The notes under the pieces were generated by a model that was not told the DNA's origin, ran no database searches, and was given only the letters and a program-made list of their open reading frames with translations. From positions 1-8,010 of the forward strand of contig JBBIKZ010000110.1 of the NCBI GenBank assembly GCA_037445185.1: DNA of 8,010 nucleotides, in the 5' to 3' direction. Position numbers and translations under genes: made by a program. Below, in pieces: positions 1 through 7,948 of this stretch (within the stretch, counting starts at the first letter, position 1; every line of letters begins with the position of its first letter). The DNA comes from JANWZL01 sp037445185. GTDB taxonomy: Bacteria; Pseudomonadota; Gammaproteobacteria; Burkholderiales; Thiobacillaceae.

Positions 1-106
1 TCAGGTTGAGCGGGCTGGGGATGTCGAGGGGGTTGTGGGTCAGCGCCGCCTGCGCCGGCAGGGCCGTGGCAATCGCGGCGGCAAGGAGCAAGGTCTTGAA
101 ATGCAT
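1..106 (-). CDS. N-terminus of a secreted protein of unknown function (partial, runs off the window)
   Basis: Only the first 35 residues are present and the frame stays open to base 1. They form a clear Sec-type signal peptide: a short N-region with one lysine (MHFKT), a hydrophobic core (LLLAAAIATAL) and a probable signal peptidase I site after PAQA, near residue 20. The mature part begins ALTHNPLDIPSPLNL, which I do not recognise. The start at 106 is chosen because an AAAGGA ribosome binding site lies just upstream. An in-frame ATG at 121 would add MKGHI but has no such site in front of it. The gene lies 71 bases downstream of the PhoX-family gene on the same strand and could be transcribed with it. 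The product is probably periplasmic or outer-membrane; function cannot be assigned. Confidence 0.72.
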   Translation of the reverse strand, partial: MHFKTLLLAAAIATALPAQAALTHNPLDIPSPLNL

Positions 107-125
107 GATGTGTCCTTTCATGTGG

Positions 126-149
126 AGAGATAGGGGGAGAGATAGGGGG
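126..149. repeat. Two tandem copies of a 12-bp unit (agagataggggg)
   Basis: The unit occupies 126-137 and again 138-149 with no mismatch. It lies between the PhoX-family stop codon and the start of the next minus-strand gene, and its last five G bases form the left arm of the adjacent GC hairpin. It may be a simple slippage duplication. Confidence 0.85.
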
Positions 150-166
150 CGGCTCGCACCGCCCCC
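145..166 (-). terminator. GC-rich hairpin after the PhoX-family gene (weak terminator or processing hairpin)
   Basis: The arms gggggcgg (145-152) and ccgccccc (159-166) pair perfectly over 8 bp around a 6-nt loop, starting 11 bases beyond the PhoX-family stop. No U-tract follows on the minus strand; the downstream sequence is C-rich. It is therefore not a canonical Rho-independent terminator. It may cause pausing, partial termination or RNA protection between the two genes. Confidence 0.4.
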
Positions 167-177
167 CGACGCTGGTC

Positions 178-2307
178 TCAGGTGCCGATCACCCCGCCAT
201 CGTTCTTGGTGATGACCACCACGGCGGAACGCGGCCTCGCCGGCTGGCTGCCGGTGAAGCTGGTGGGACCGTTGGCGCCGTTGTCGGGCCAGGCCGAGTT
301 CTCGGTGTAGTCGTTGGTCCAATCCTCGCCCGGGTGCTGGATGCCGACGAACATGGTCTTGCCGTCCGGCGTGGAGACGACACCGGTGACCTCGCAGTGG
401 GGTGGACTGGTGAGGAAGCGGCGGGTCATACCGGTGGACGGGTCGGCGCACATCATGACGTTGCCGCCGATGTTGACCCAGTCGCCCTTGGCGTCGCCCG
501 CCTGATCGGTCTGGATCCACAGGCGGCCGTCCTGGTCGAACCACAGCCCGTCCGGCGCGCCGTAGTCGTCACCGTTGATGTTGCCGGCATAGCCCACGGT
601 CTGACCGCCGAACTCGCCCGGGGTGTAGGTGGCGCCCAGGGTCTTGGTGGTGGCCTTGTCGCCGCACTGGACGAAGATGTCCCAAGTGAAGGTGGTGGCG
701 GTGACGTCGACACGACCATCCGACCAGTCGCCATCGCGCCAGCGGATGATGTGACCGTAGTCGTTGTCGGGACGCGGGTTGGCGGCATCCACGGGCGGGT
801 TGGCGCTGCCGGCGGTGGTGGTGCTGTCCGCCTCGTTGCTGGAGACCGGGGTGTTGCCGCGCCGGCTGTTGTTGGTCATGGTCATGTAGACCTCGCCGGT
901 GATGGGGTGCGCCGCGCCCCACTCGGGCCGGTCCATCATGGTCGCGCCGAGGCGGTCGGCGGCCTGGCGGCACTTGATCAGCACCTCGGCCTGGTTGGCG
1001 AAGCCGTTCTCCGGCGTGAGCCCGTTCTGGCCCCAGACCAGGGGCAGCCAGACACCCGTGCCGTCGGCATTGAACCGGGCGACATAGAGGGTGCCATGAT
1101 CGAGCATGTCGCGGTTGGCGGCGCGGTTTTTGCGATTGAGCTTCCGGCTACAGACGAACTTGTAGACGTACTCGTTGCGCTCGTCGTCGCCCATGTAGAA
1201 GGCGACGCGGTCGTTCTTGTCCACGACCACCTGGGCGCTCTCGTGCTTGAAGCGGCCGAGGGCGGTACGCTTGACGGGGGTGCTGTTGGGGTTCCAGGGA
1301 TCGATCTCCACCACCCAGCCGAAGCGGTTCGGCTCGTTGCGGTTGCCAGCAGCGTTGAGGTCAAAGCGTGGATCGGCCACGTGCCAGCGGTAGCCGAAAC
1401 CGCTGGCGTTCACGCCGTAGCGGCGCTCGTGGTTGGTGGCGGTGAAGGGGCCGTTGGCGCCGAAATAGCCGTTCCAGTTCTCCTCGCAGGTGAGATAGGT
1501 ACCCCAGGGGGTGTAGCCGTGGGCGCAGTTGTTCAAGGTGCCCAGCACCGTCGTGCCGGTGGGATCGGCGGCGGTCTTCATCAGGTCGTGGCCGGCGGCG
1601 GGACCGCTGATCCTGCAGGGGGTGTTGCCGGTGATGCGGCGGTTGAAGGCAGACGGGCGCTGCACCTTCCATTCATTGCCGACCTTGCGGATCTCCACGA
1701 CACTCACCCCATGCGCGGCCTGCTGAGCGCGCACCATGTCCAGGGTGAGGGTGGCGGTGGCATAGGCACTGTATGGCTTGATGCCGTTGACCAGAGCCGG
1801 GTCACAGTATTCATGGTTGGTGACCAGCAGGCCGCGCGTGTTGGATAGCCCCGAGGCGCCCGCCTGCGGGAAGGGGAAGAAGTGCATGCCATCGATGTGG
1901 GCGCCGAAGCAGCGGTTCTGGGTGGCCTCGTCCATGGGGCTCACGGTGTCCCAATGCGGGGCGTTGGTGAGCGAATCGCCCCAGGCGGTCAGGACCTTGG
2001 CCGTGTAGCCGGGCGGGACGGTGACGGCGTCGGTCATGGGCAGGGTGTTGGCCGGTACGGGCGTGAAGCCAATGGGACCCAGGGGGGGCGGGGCGGCCTC
2101 GGCATAGTTGGTCATGCCTTCGACCACGCTGGAGCCCAGGGTGGCCAGTGCGGTGGCACCGGCCGTGGCGCCCAGGGAGGTCTTCAGAAAGCCGCGCCGG
2201 CTGAGCTGGCGTTGCGCGATCAGGTCGAGGATGGAGGGGTTGCCGGAATCATTGCTGACGGTCTGGCTCGGGTTGAGCTTGCCGTCCGGATGCAGGTTGC
2301 TGCTCAT
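178..2307 (-). CDS. phoX: PhoX-family (DUF839) Tat-exported phosphatase
   Basis: A 709-residue protein of the PhoX/DUF839 family, whose characterised members are Ca2+- and Fe3+-dependent phosphomonoesterases that release phosphate from organic esters outside the cytoplasm. The N-terminus has a twin-arginine signal: SRRGFLK at residues 36-42, a hydrophobic stretch at about 44-62 and a possible cleavage site after AEA near 71. Family blocks follow: TNHEYCDP (163-170), GYTPWGTYLTCEENW (264-278), RFKHESAQVV (352-361), YMGDDERNEYVYKF (371-384), EWGAAHPITGEVYMTMTNN (462-480), APDGLWFDQDGRLWIQTD (584-601) and HPGEDW (658-663). The Cys and Glu pair in TCEEN probably binds metal, as in known PhoX proteins (inference). 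The start at 2307 has AGGAG five bases upstream; an ATG at 2355 would add 16 residues before it and has less support. The family is clear; substrate and phosphate regulation are inferred. Confidence 0.88.
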   Translation of the reverse strand: MSSNLHPDGKLNPSQTVSNDSGNPSILDLIAQRQLSRRGFLKTSLGATAGATALATLGSSVVEGMTNYAEAAPPPLGPIGFTPVPANTLPMTDAVTVPPGYTAKVLTAWGDSLTNAPHWDTVSPMDEATQNRCFGAHIDGMHFFPFPQAGASGLSNTRGLLVTNHEYCDPALVNGIKPYSAYATATLTLDMVRAQQAAHGVSVVEIRKVGNEWKVQRPSAFNRRITGNTPCRISGPAAGHDLMKTAADPTGTTVLGTLNNCAHGYTPWGTYLTCEENWNGYFGANGPFTATNHERRYGVNASGFGYRWHVADPRFDLNAAGNRNEPNRFGWVVEIDPWNPNSTPVKRTALGRFKHESAQVVVDKNDRVAFYMGDDERNEYVYKFVCSRKLNRKNRAANRDMLDHGTLYVARFNADGTGVWLPLVWGQNGLTPENGFANQAEVLIKCRQAADRLGATMMDRPEWGAAHPITGEVYMTMTNNSRRGNTPVSSNEADSTTTAGSANPPVDAANPRPDNDYGHIIRWRDGDWSDGRVDVTATTFTWDIFVQCGDKATTKTLGATYTPGEFGGQTVGYAGNINGDDYGAPDGLWFDQDGRLWIQTDQAGDAKGDWVNIGGNVMMCADPSTGMTRRFLTSPPHCEVTGVVSTPDGKTMFVGIQHPGEDWTNDYTENSAWPDNGANGPTSFTGSQPARPRSAVVVITKNDGGVIGT

Positions 2308-2585
2308 GGAATCTCCTAGGCGGTGGTTGCGGACACAACCCGCGTGAGGCGGCACGGGGTCGACCTAGACTTTAACCACTGATGATGAACCTTCCATGAA
2401 GGCGGTTCACGACCGGACTGGTCCCACTGCCGGATCGGCTTGCCGCGCCGGTCAGGGTCTGGTTCGAGGTCGTTGACGTGGGAGGGGCGGCGACGGGACG
2501 GACGGCATCCCCAGCCCTGGTAGGACTGAAGCCTCGCCTGCGCTGTGTCACCCGGTGTCTATCGGCGGCGGCGTGGATGCACGGA
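2308..2585. other. 278-bp non-coding region upstream of the PhoX-family gene
   Basis: No convincing gene on either strand. It should hold the phoX promoter and the end of the phosphatase-crcB-DUF190 transcript. No hairpin with a U-tract is visible after the DUF190 stop, so readthrough toward phoX is possible. The phoX-proximal part carries the tandem TTCAT motif described separately and a small inverted repeat, CCTTC-CAT-GAAGG, at 2390-2402. Confidence 0.6.
2369..2400 (-). promoter_or_regulatory. Candidate phoX promoter with Pho-box-like 11-bp repeat
   Basis: On the minus strand TTCAT occurs twice at exactly 11-bp spacing (2400-2396 and 2389-2385), followed by a weak -10-like TAAAGT at 2374-2369, about 60 bases upstream of the chosen phoX start. 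PhoB-type sites are also direct repeats with an 11-bp period that stand in for the -35 box. The bases match the Pho box CTGTCAT only partly (5 of 7 and 4 of 7), so this is a hypothesis. Confidence 0.25.
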
Positions 2586-2903
2586 TTACTCGCCCGTCAC
2601 CCCGCAGGTGACCGGATAGGTGACGTAGACGAGCTTGAGGCCCGCCGCCGAGACGCGGGCGATCAGGCGCTCGATGGCAGATGGTTCACCGAAGAACTCG
2701 ACCGTCTCCGGCAGCTTGCCGGCGAGTTCGAAGAAGCTGTCCTCCACCAGGCCGTGTCGGCCGTAGCCGGCACTGGCGCGGAACACGCTGCCGCCGGCGA
2801 TGCCCTCCGCGCGCGCCTGCTCGAACAGCCATTCATGGATGGGCCGGCCGTCCTGTCGGGCACCCTCCCGAGCGAAAAACTGCACGCACAGGCCTTGACT
2901 CAT
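2586..2903 (-). CDS. DUF190 family protein, coupled to CrcB
   Basis: A 105-residue cytoplasmic protein recognised as DUF190 (PF02641) by its small alpha/beta fold pattern and the block GIAGGSVFRASAGYGRHG at 34-51, followed by a segment with the motif KLPETVEFF (63-71) and a final beta strand KLVYVTYPV (90-98). Members resemble small PII-like proteins and are often found beside crcB, but no biochemical role is established that I can rely on. The ATG at 2903 overlaps the crcB stop codon as ATGA, which suggests translational coupling, and AAGGGG inside the end of crcB serves as ribosome binding site. It is the last gene of the phosphatase-crcB-DUF190 cluster. By context it may modulate the fluoride channel or another membrane partner (inference). 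Confidence 0.88.
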   Translation of the reverse strand: MSQGLCVQFFAREGARQDGRPIHEWLFEQARAEGIAGGSVFRASAGYGRHGLVEDSFFELAGKLPETVEFFGEPSAIERLIARVSAAGLKLVYVTYPVTCGVTGE

Positions 2904-3289
2904 GTCGTCCCCTTGAGCAGTTTGATGGTCAGCACGCCCAGGCCGGTCATGGCCAGGGAGCCGGCCAGGTGCAAGCCCATCGCCGTGGCGGCCAGCGCGT
3001 ACTGGGTGCGCGCGAGGAGGGTAAAGACCTCGGCGGAGAAGGTGGAGAAGGTGGTCAGCCCACCGAGGAAGCCGGTCACCAGCAGCAGACGCCACTCCGG
3101 GGCCACGCCCGGATGCTGGGCGAACCAGGCCAGGGCCAGCCCGATGAGGTAGCCGCCGAGCAGGTTGGCGGCCAGGGTGCCCATGGGGATGGCCGGATAG
3201 AGGGCGTTGAGCAGCAGGCCCAGACCCCAGCGCAGCCAGGCCCCGATGGCGGCACCGATGCCGACGGCGACGAAAGCGGTCAGTGCCAT
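2900..3289 (-). CDS. crcB: CrcB/Fluc fluoride channel
   Basis: A 129-residue integral membrane protein with about four hydrophobic segments (roughly 4-20, 36-57, 67-90 and 98-123). Fluc proteins form antiparallel dimers that let F- leave the cell and so protect enolase and pyrophosphatase. Diagnostic sequence is present: GAWLRWGLG with Arg20, GTLAANLLGG with Asn42 in the pore, and GFLGGLTTFSTFS at 73-85, holding the two pore phenylalanines (Phe81 and Phe84) and the TT segment near the central Na+ site. Length is typical of the family. The start at 3289 has AGGGAG about five bases upstream and lies 25 bases after the phosphatase stop; the 3' end overlaps the DUF190 start by four bases. I see no fluoride riboswitch in front of this gene or of the cluster. 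Confidence 0.95.
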   Translation of the reverse strand: MALTAFVAVGIGAAIGAWLRWGLGLLLNALYPAIPMGTLAANLLGGYLIGLALAWFAQHPGVAPEWRLLLVTGFLGGLTTFSTFSAEVFTLLARTQYALAATAMGLHLAGSLAMTGLGVLTIKLLKGTT

Positions 3290-3314
3290 GCGGCTCCCTG
3301 GGGTGTCTACCCGC

Positions 3315-3836
3315 TCAGGCGGCCAACCCCAGTTCCCGGCGCAGGCTGTCGAGCAGACCGTCGGCGGCGTCCTCGACCATGTCCAGCACTCGTTCGAAGC
3401 CGTCGCGGCCGCCATAGTAGGGGTCAGGCACCTCGTGGCCGGGATAGCGCCGGCTGTAGGACAGGAACAGTTTCAACTTATGTCGGTGTTGGGGCGGGCT
3501 GATCCGCTCCAAATGGGTCAGATTCGCCCGGTCCATGGCCAGGATGAGATCGAAGTCGTGGAAATCCTGCACGGACACCTGCCGGCCGATCAGGCGGGAC
3601 AGGTCATAGCCACGCGCGGCGGCTGCTTCCTGCGCGCGGCGATCGGGCGGCTCTCCGACGTGATAGCCGTGGGTGCCGGCCGAATCGACGATGCCGCGAT
3701 GGGCGAGGCCGGCCTCCTGCAGACGCCTGCGCAGGACCCCCTCGGCCGTGGGGGAGCGGCAGATATTGCCCATGCACACCATGAGGATGTGCAGCTTGCG
3801 CAGGGGGGGAGGTTTCATGGCGGGAGGTTGGCGCAT
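3315..3836 (-). CDS. Low-molecular-weight protein tyrosine phosphatase
   Basis: A 173-residue cytoplasmic phosphatase of the LMW-PTP/arsenate reductase fold. The P-loop signature C-x5-R-S is seen as VCMGNICRSPTAEG, with nucleophile Cys21 and Arg27. The general acid is Asp138 in VPDPYYGG, followed by the usual aromatic pair. DSAGTHGYHVGEPPDRRA (51-68) and LAMDRANL (99-106) are further family blocks. Bacterial members act on tyrosine-phosphorylated proteins such as capsule or exopolysaccharide kinases; no kinase gene is nearby, so the substrate is unknown. The presence of the DP acid loop argues for PTP rather than arsenate reductase. The start is uncertain: ATG at 3836 or at 3818 (167 residues), neither with a good ribosome binding site. 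It is first in the cluster with crcB and the DUF190 gene, 21-40 bases after the predicted transcription start. Confidence 0.93.
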   Translation of the reverse strand: MRQPPAMKPPPLRKLHILMVCMGNICRSPTAEGVLRRRLQEAGLAHRGIVDSAGTHGYHVGEPPDRRAQEAAAARGYDLSRLIGRQVSVQDFHDFDLILAMDRANLTHLERISPPQHRHKLKLFLSYSRRYPGHEVPDPYYGGRDGFERVLDMVEDAADGLLDSLRRELGLAA

Positions 3837-3862
3837 GGGGGCGGGTTTGACTGAGGCGGGTG

Positions 3863-3874
3863 GCAGTATACTGC
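3863..3874. repeat. Perfect 12-bp palindrome overlapping the -10 box
   Basis: GCAGTATACTGC is identical to its own reverse complement and contains the TATACT -10 hexamer. A palindrome in this place would suit a dimeric repressor that blocks the phosphatase-crcB promoter. It is not a LexA box, which has CTG outermost on the left and CAG on the right. Operator function is inferred from position only. Confidence 0.5.
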
Positions 3875-3892
3875 GAGGTCAGGCTATGCCAA
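3865..3892 (-). promoter_or_regulatory. Sigma70-type promoter of the phosphatase-crcB-DUF190 cluster
   Basis: On the minus strand TTGGCA (3892-3887) matches the -35 consensus at 5 of 6 positions and TATACT (3870-3865) matches the -10 at 5 of 6, with a 16-bp spacer. Transcription would start near 3858 and leave a short leader before the phosphatase start. The promoter lies just beyond the uvrB stop, so the cluster need not depend on uvrB transcription. Confidence 0.6.
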
Positions 3893-3910
3893 CTGGTCAC
3901 TGGTGAGCTA

Positions 3911-6091
<2,181 letters not shown>

Positions 6092-6169
6092 GTTAAAATC
6101 GTACCGGCGAAAAAACAGCACATGATACCCCGCGCCTGGGGTGCAGCACGACTCAGAAAGGCAGCCACC
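6092..6169. promoter_or_regulatory. Divergent promoter region between uvrB and the aminotransferase gene
   Basis: This 78-bp gap must hold at least part of both promoters. On the minus strand TATCAT (6127-6122) is a -10-like hexamer for uvrB but without a convincing -35. An inverted repeat ACCCC-GCGCCT-GGGGT lies at 6127-6142 and could be an operator. On the plus strand AGAAAGG (6155-6161) is the ribosome binding site that supports the TTG start at 6170. I see no CTG-N10-CAG LexA site. Confidence 0.35.
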
Positions 6170-7360
6170 TTGGAACTCTCCGCCCGCGTCCACAACATCA
6201 AGCCCTCGCCGACCCTCGCGGTGACCGCCCGCGCCGCCCAGCTCAAGGCGGAGGGCCGCGACATCATCAGCCTGGGCGTGGGCGAGCCCGACTTCGACAC
6301 GCCGGAACACATCAAGCAGGCGGCCATCGCCGCCATCCAAGCGGGCTTTACCAAATACACCGCCGTGGGCGGCACGCCCAGCCTCAAGCAGGCGGTGATC
6401 AACAAGTTCAGGCGGGAGAACGGCCTCGACTACGACGCCAAACAGGTGCTGGTCTCTTGCGGCGGCAAGCAGAGCTTCTACAACCTGGTGCAGGCCCTCA
6501 TCAACCCGGGCGACGAGGTCATCATCCCCGCCCCCTACTGGGTGTCCTACCCGGACATCGTCCTGCTCGCCGACGGCCGCCCCGTGTTCATCGAGGCCGG
6601 CATCGAACAGGGCTTCCGCATCACGCCGGCGCAGCTCGAGGCCGCCATCACCCCGCGCACGAGAATGCTCGTCATCAACAGCCCCTCCAATCCGACGGGG
6701 GCGGTGTACACCCGCGAGGAACTCGCCGCCTTGGGCGAGGTCCTGCGCCGCCACCCCCAGGTGCTCATCGCCAGCGACGACATGTACGAGCACATCCTGC
6801 TCGGCGACCCCCCCTTCAGCAACATCCTCAATGCCTGCCCCGACCTCTACGACCGCACCATGGTCCTGAACGGCGTGTCCAAGGCCTATGCCATGACCGG
6901 CTGGCGCATCGGCTACGCGGCCGGACCGGCGGAGATCATCGCCGCCATGGAAAACGTCCAGTCGCAGAGCACCTCCAATCCCACCTCCATCTCCCAGGCC
7001 GCGGCCGAGGCGGCGCTCAACGGCGATCAGTCCTGCATCCAACCCATGGTGGCCGCCTTCCGCGAGCGCCACCGCTACGTGGTGGACAACCTCAACGCCC
7101 TGCCCGGTGTGCGCTGCGCCGACAGCGGCGGGGCCTTCTACGCCTTCCCCGACATGCGCCAGGCCATCGCCCGCCTACATGCGGCAGGCCGCATCCCTGC
7201 CGCCACCGACCTGGCGCTGAGCGAATACCTGCTGGAACACGGCGTGGCCGCCGTGCCCGGCTCCGCCTTCGGCGCCGAGGGCTATCTGCGGCTGTCCTTC
7301 GCCACCTCGCTGCAAAACCTGCAAAAGGCCATCGAACGCATCGGCCAGGCCCTGGGCTGA
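6170..7360 (+). CDS. Class I PLP-dependent aminotransferase (aspartate/aromatic type, subgroup I-gamma/1b)
   Basis: A 396-residue aminotransferase that moves amino groups between aspartate or a similar amino acid and 2-oxoglutarate with PLP. The N-terminus (LSARVHNIKPSPTLAVTARA) and overall length fit the 1b aspartate aminotransferase group. Motifs: SLGVGEPDFDTPEHI (34-48), GGKQ for PLP phosphate (98-101), Trp124, SPSNPTG with Asn174, SDDMYE with Asp203 and Tyr206, the PLP lysine Lys238 in SKAYAMTGWR, and the substrate carboxylate Arg374 in YLRLSFA. The TTG at 6170 is preferred because AGAAAGG lies eight bases before it and family members start with M-x-LS-x-R. An in-frame ATG at 6122 would add 16 unusual residues and has no ribosome binding site. 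It is divergent from uvrB, an arrangement also known in Pseudomonas. The preferred substrate (aspartate, prephenate or another) cannot be read from the sequence. Confidence 0.94.
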   Translation: MELSARVHNIKPSPTLAVTARAAQLKAEGRDIISLGVGEPDFDTPEHIKQAAIAAIQAGFTKYTAVGGTPSLKQAVINKFRRENGLDYDAKQVLVSCGGKQSFYNLVQALINPGDEVIIPAPYWVSYPDIVLLADGRPVFIEAGIEQGFRITPAQLEAAITPRTRMLVINSPSNPTGAVYTREELAALGEVLRRHPQVLIASDDMYEHILLGDPPFSNILNACPDLYDRTMVLNGVSKAYAMTGWRIGYAAGPAEIIAAMENVQSQSTSNPTSISQAAAEAALNGDQSCIQPMVAAFRERHRYVVDNLNALPGVRCADSGGAFYAFPDMRQAIARLHAAGRIPAATDLALSEYLLEHGVAAVPGSAFGAEGYLRLSFATSLQNLQKAIERIGQALG

Positions 7361-7365
7361 GGACA

Positions 7366-7394
7366 TTGACCGCCAGGCGCACGGCCATTATCAT
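7366..7394 (+). promoter_or_regulatory. Sigma70 promoter of tRNA-Asn
   Basis: TTGACC (7366-7371) and TATCAT (7389-7394) each match consensus at 5 of 6 positions and are separated by exactly 17 bp. The GC-rich stretch TGCGGGC directly after the -10 resembles the discriminator of growth-rate- and ppGpp-controlled stable RNA promoters. The promoter starts six bases after the aminotransferase stop, so the tRNA has its own transcript. Confidence 0.75.
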
Positions 7395-7408
7395 TGCGGG
7401 CTCTCTAT

Positions 7409-7484
7409 TCCCCGATAGCTCAGTCGGTAGAGCGACGGACTGTTAATCCGCAGGTCCCTGGTTCGAGCCCAGGTCGGGGAGCCA
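7409..7484 (+). tRNA. tRNA-Asn (anticodon GTT)
   Basis: A 76-nt cloverleaf. The acceptor stem pairs TCCCCGA (7409-7415) with TCGGGGA (7474-7480), then discriminator G and encoded CCA (7482-7484). The D arm is GCTC-AGTCGGTA-GAGC, the anticodon loop is CTGTTAA with GTT at 7442-7444, and the T arm is CCTGG-TTCGAGC-CCAGG. GTT reads AAC and AAU for asparagine, and the sequence closely resembles E. coli tRNA-Asn. One oddity: anticodon-stem position 27 is A and position 43 is C, leaving an A-C mismatch where E. coli has G-U. Confidence 0.97.
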
Positions 7485-7499
7485 GAATTTCGAAGAGTT

Positions 7500-7527
7500 A
7501 GCCGACTTTCGAGTCGGCTTCTTTTTC
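7500..7527 (+). terminator. Rho-independent terminator of tRNA-Asn
   Basis: Arms AGCCGACT (7500-7507) and AGTCGGCT (7512-7519) form a perfect 8-bp stem closed by a TTCG loop and followed by TCTTTTTC. It starts 16 bases after the tRNA 3' end and is a textbook intrinsic terminator on the plus strand. Confidence 0.9.
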
Positions 7528-7732
7528 GTCGCGGTGATCCGGGTATGCCGGCTGCCGGTCAAGCCGAATGATGCGTCGCTAATTGGCGCGATTCCAGGCA
7601 CCCAGACTAGGGATGCAGGAGGCTGCGACTTTCTATCGGCACCCGGATCCGTTGCGGTCACAGTGGCAGACATGAACGCCTCGTGCGTCGGCTCGCGCAT
7701 AGCCTACTGGCATCGGTGCGGAATGGCAGTGG

Positions 7733-7758
7733 TGATGTCGATCGGTTGGGACACATCA
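7733..7758. repeat. Inverted repeat TGATGT-N14-ACATCA
   Basis: Perfect 6-bp arms at 7733-7738 and 7753-7758. The bases after the right arm (GCCTTACC) resemble those after the arm of the two palindromic repeats further right, so it may be a third, much diverged copy. With arms this short, chance is possible. Confidence 0.3.
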
Positions 7759-7843
7759 GCCTTACCTCGGCTACCGCTGGGCACCTCGAAAAACCTGCTG
7801 CGCGCCCCGATTGCTACGTTGGGCGGTGTTGGTTCCGGCCGCT

Positions 7844-7879
7844 ACGCTTGACATCGACTGCGCCGATGTTAGCCTACGC
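7844..7879 (-). repeat. Palindromic intergenic repeat, copy 1
   Basis: Read on the minus strand it begins GCGTAGGCTAACAT and ends ATGTCAAG plus three bases. On the plus strand TGACATCG (7849-7856) and CGATGTTA (7864-7871) form an 8-bp stem with one G-T pair around a 7-nt loop. It matches copy 2 at 25 of 36 positions and at 13 of the first 14. The layout resembles the short dispersed palindromes common between genes of many proteobacteria. Confidence 0.6.
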
Positions 7880-7912
7880 CGAAACTGCGTTGTGGCTTCG
7901 GCCGGCCCGACG

Positions 7913-7948
7913 GGCCTTAACATTCGCTTCGCTCATGTTAGCCTGCGC
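7913..7948 (-). repeat. Palindromic intergenic repeat, copy 2
   Basis: Read on the minus strand it begins GCGCAGGCTAACAT and ends ATGTTAAG plus three bases. On the plus strand TAACAT (7918-7923) pairs with ATGTTA (7935-7940) around an 11-nt centre containing CGCTTCGC. It lies exactly 69 bp from copy 1 in the same orientation, with a 33-bp hairpin-bearing spacer between them. Confidence 0.6.

Noticed and set aside
334..1848. 504-residue open frame on the plus strand opposite the PhoX-family gene
   Set aside because: Composition is Val/Ala/Gly/His-rich with no motif, as expected from the antisense of a GC-rich gene. The minus-strand protein has clear family motifs over the same bases.
2546..2560. 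TGTCA and TGTCT in tandem, resembling Pho box halves
   Set aside because: The period is 10, not 11, and the orientation points away from the phoX gene at a distance of about 240 bases.
2478..3152. 224-residue plus-strand frame opposite DUF190 and crcB
   Set aside because: Antisense shadow of two well-supported, overlapping minus-strand genes.
3290..3314. Possible fluoride riboswitch before crcB
   Set aside because: The gap is only 25 bases, too short, and nothing like the riboswitch core is visible upstream of the phosphatase gene either.
6092..7072. Minus-strand extension of uvrB by over 300 residues
   Set aside because: It is antisense to the aminotransferase, has no UvrB-like or other recognisable sequence, and UvrB proteins begin close to the PFKLN segment.
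7443..7700. 85-residue minus-strand frame ending LGSNQGPAD
   Set aside because: Its C-terminus is the antisense translation of the tRNA-Asn gene, a common annotation artefact, and it crosses the terminator hairpin.
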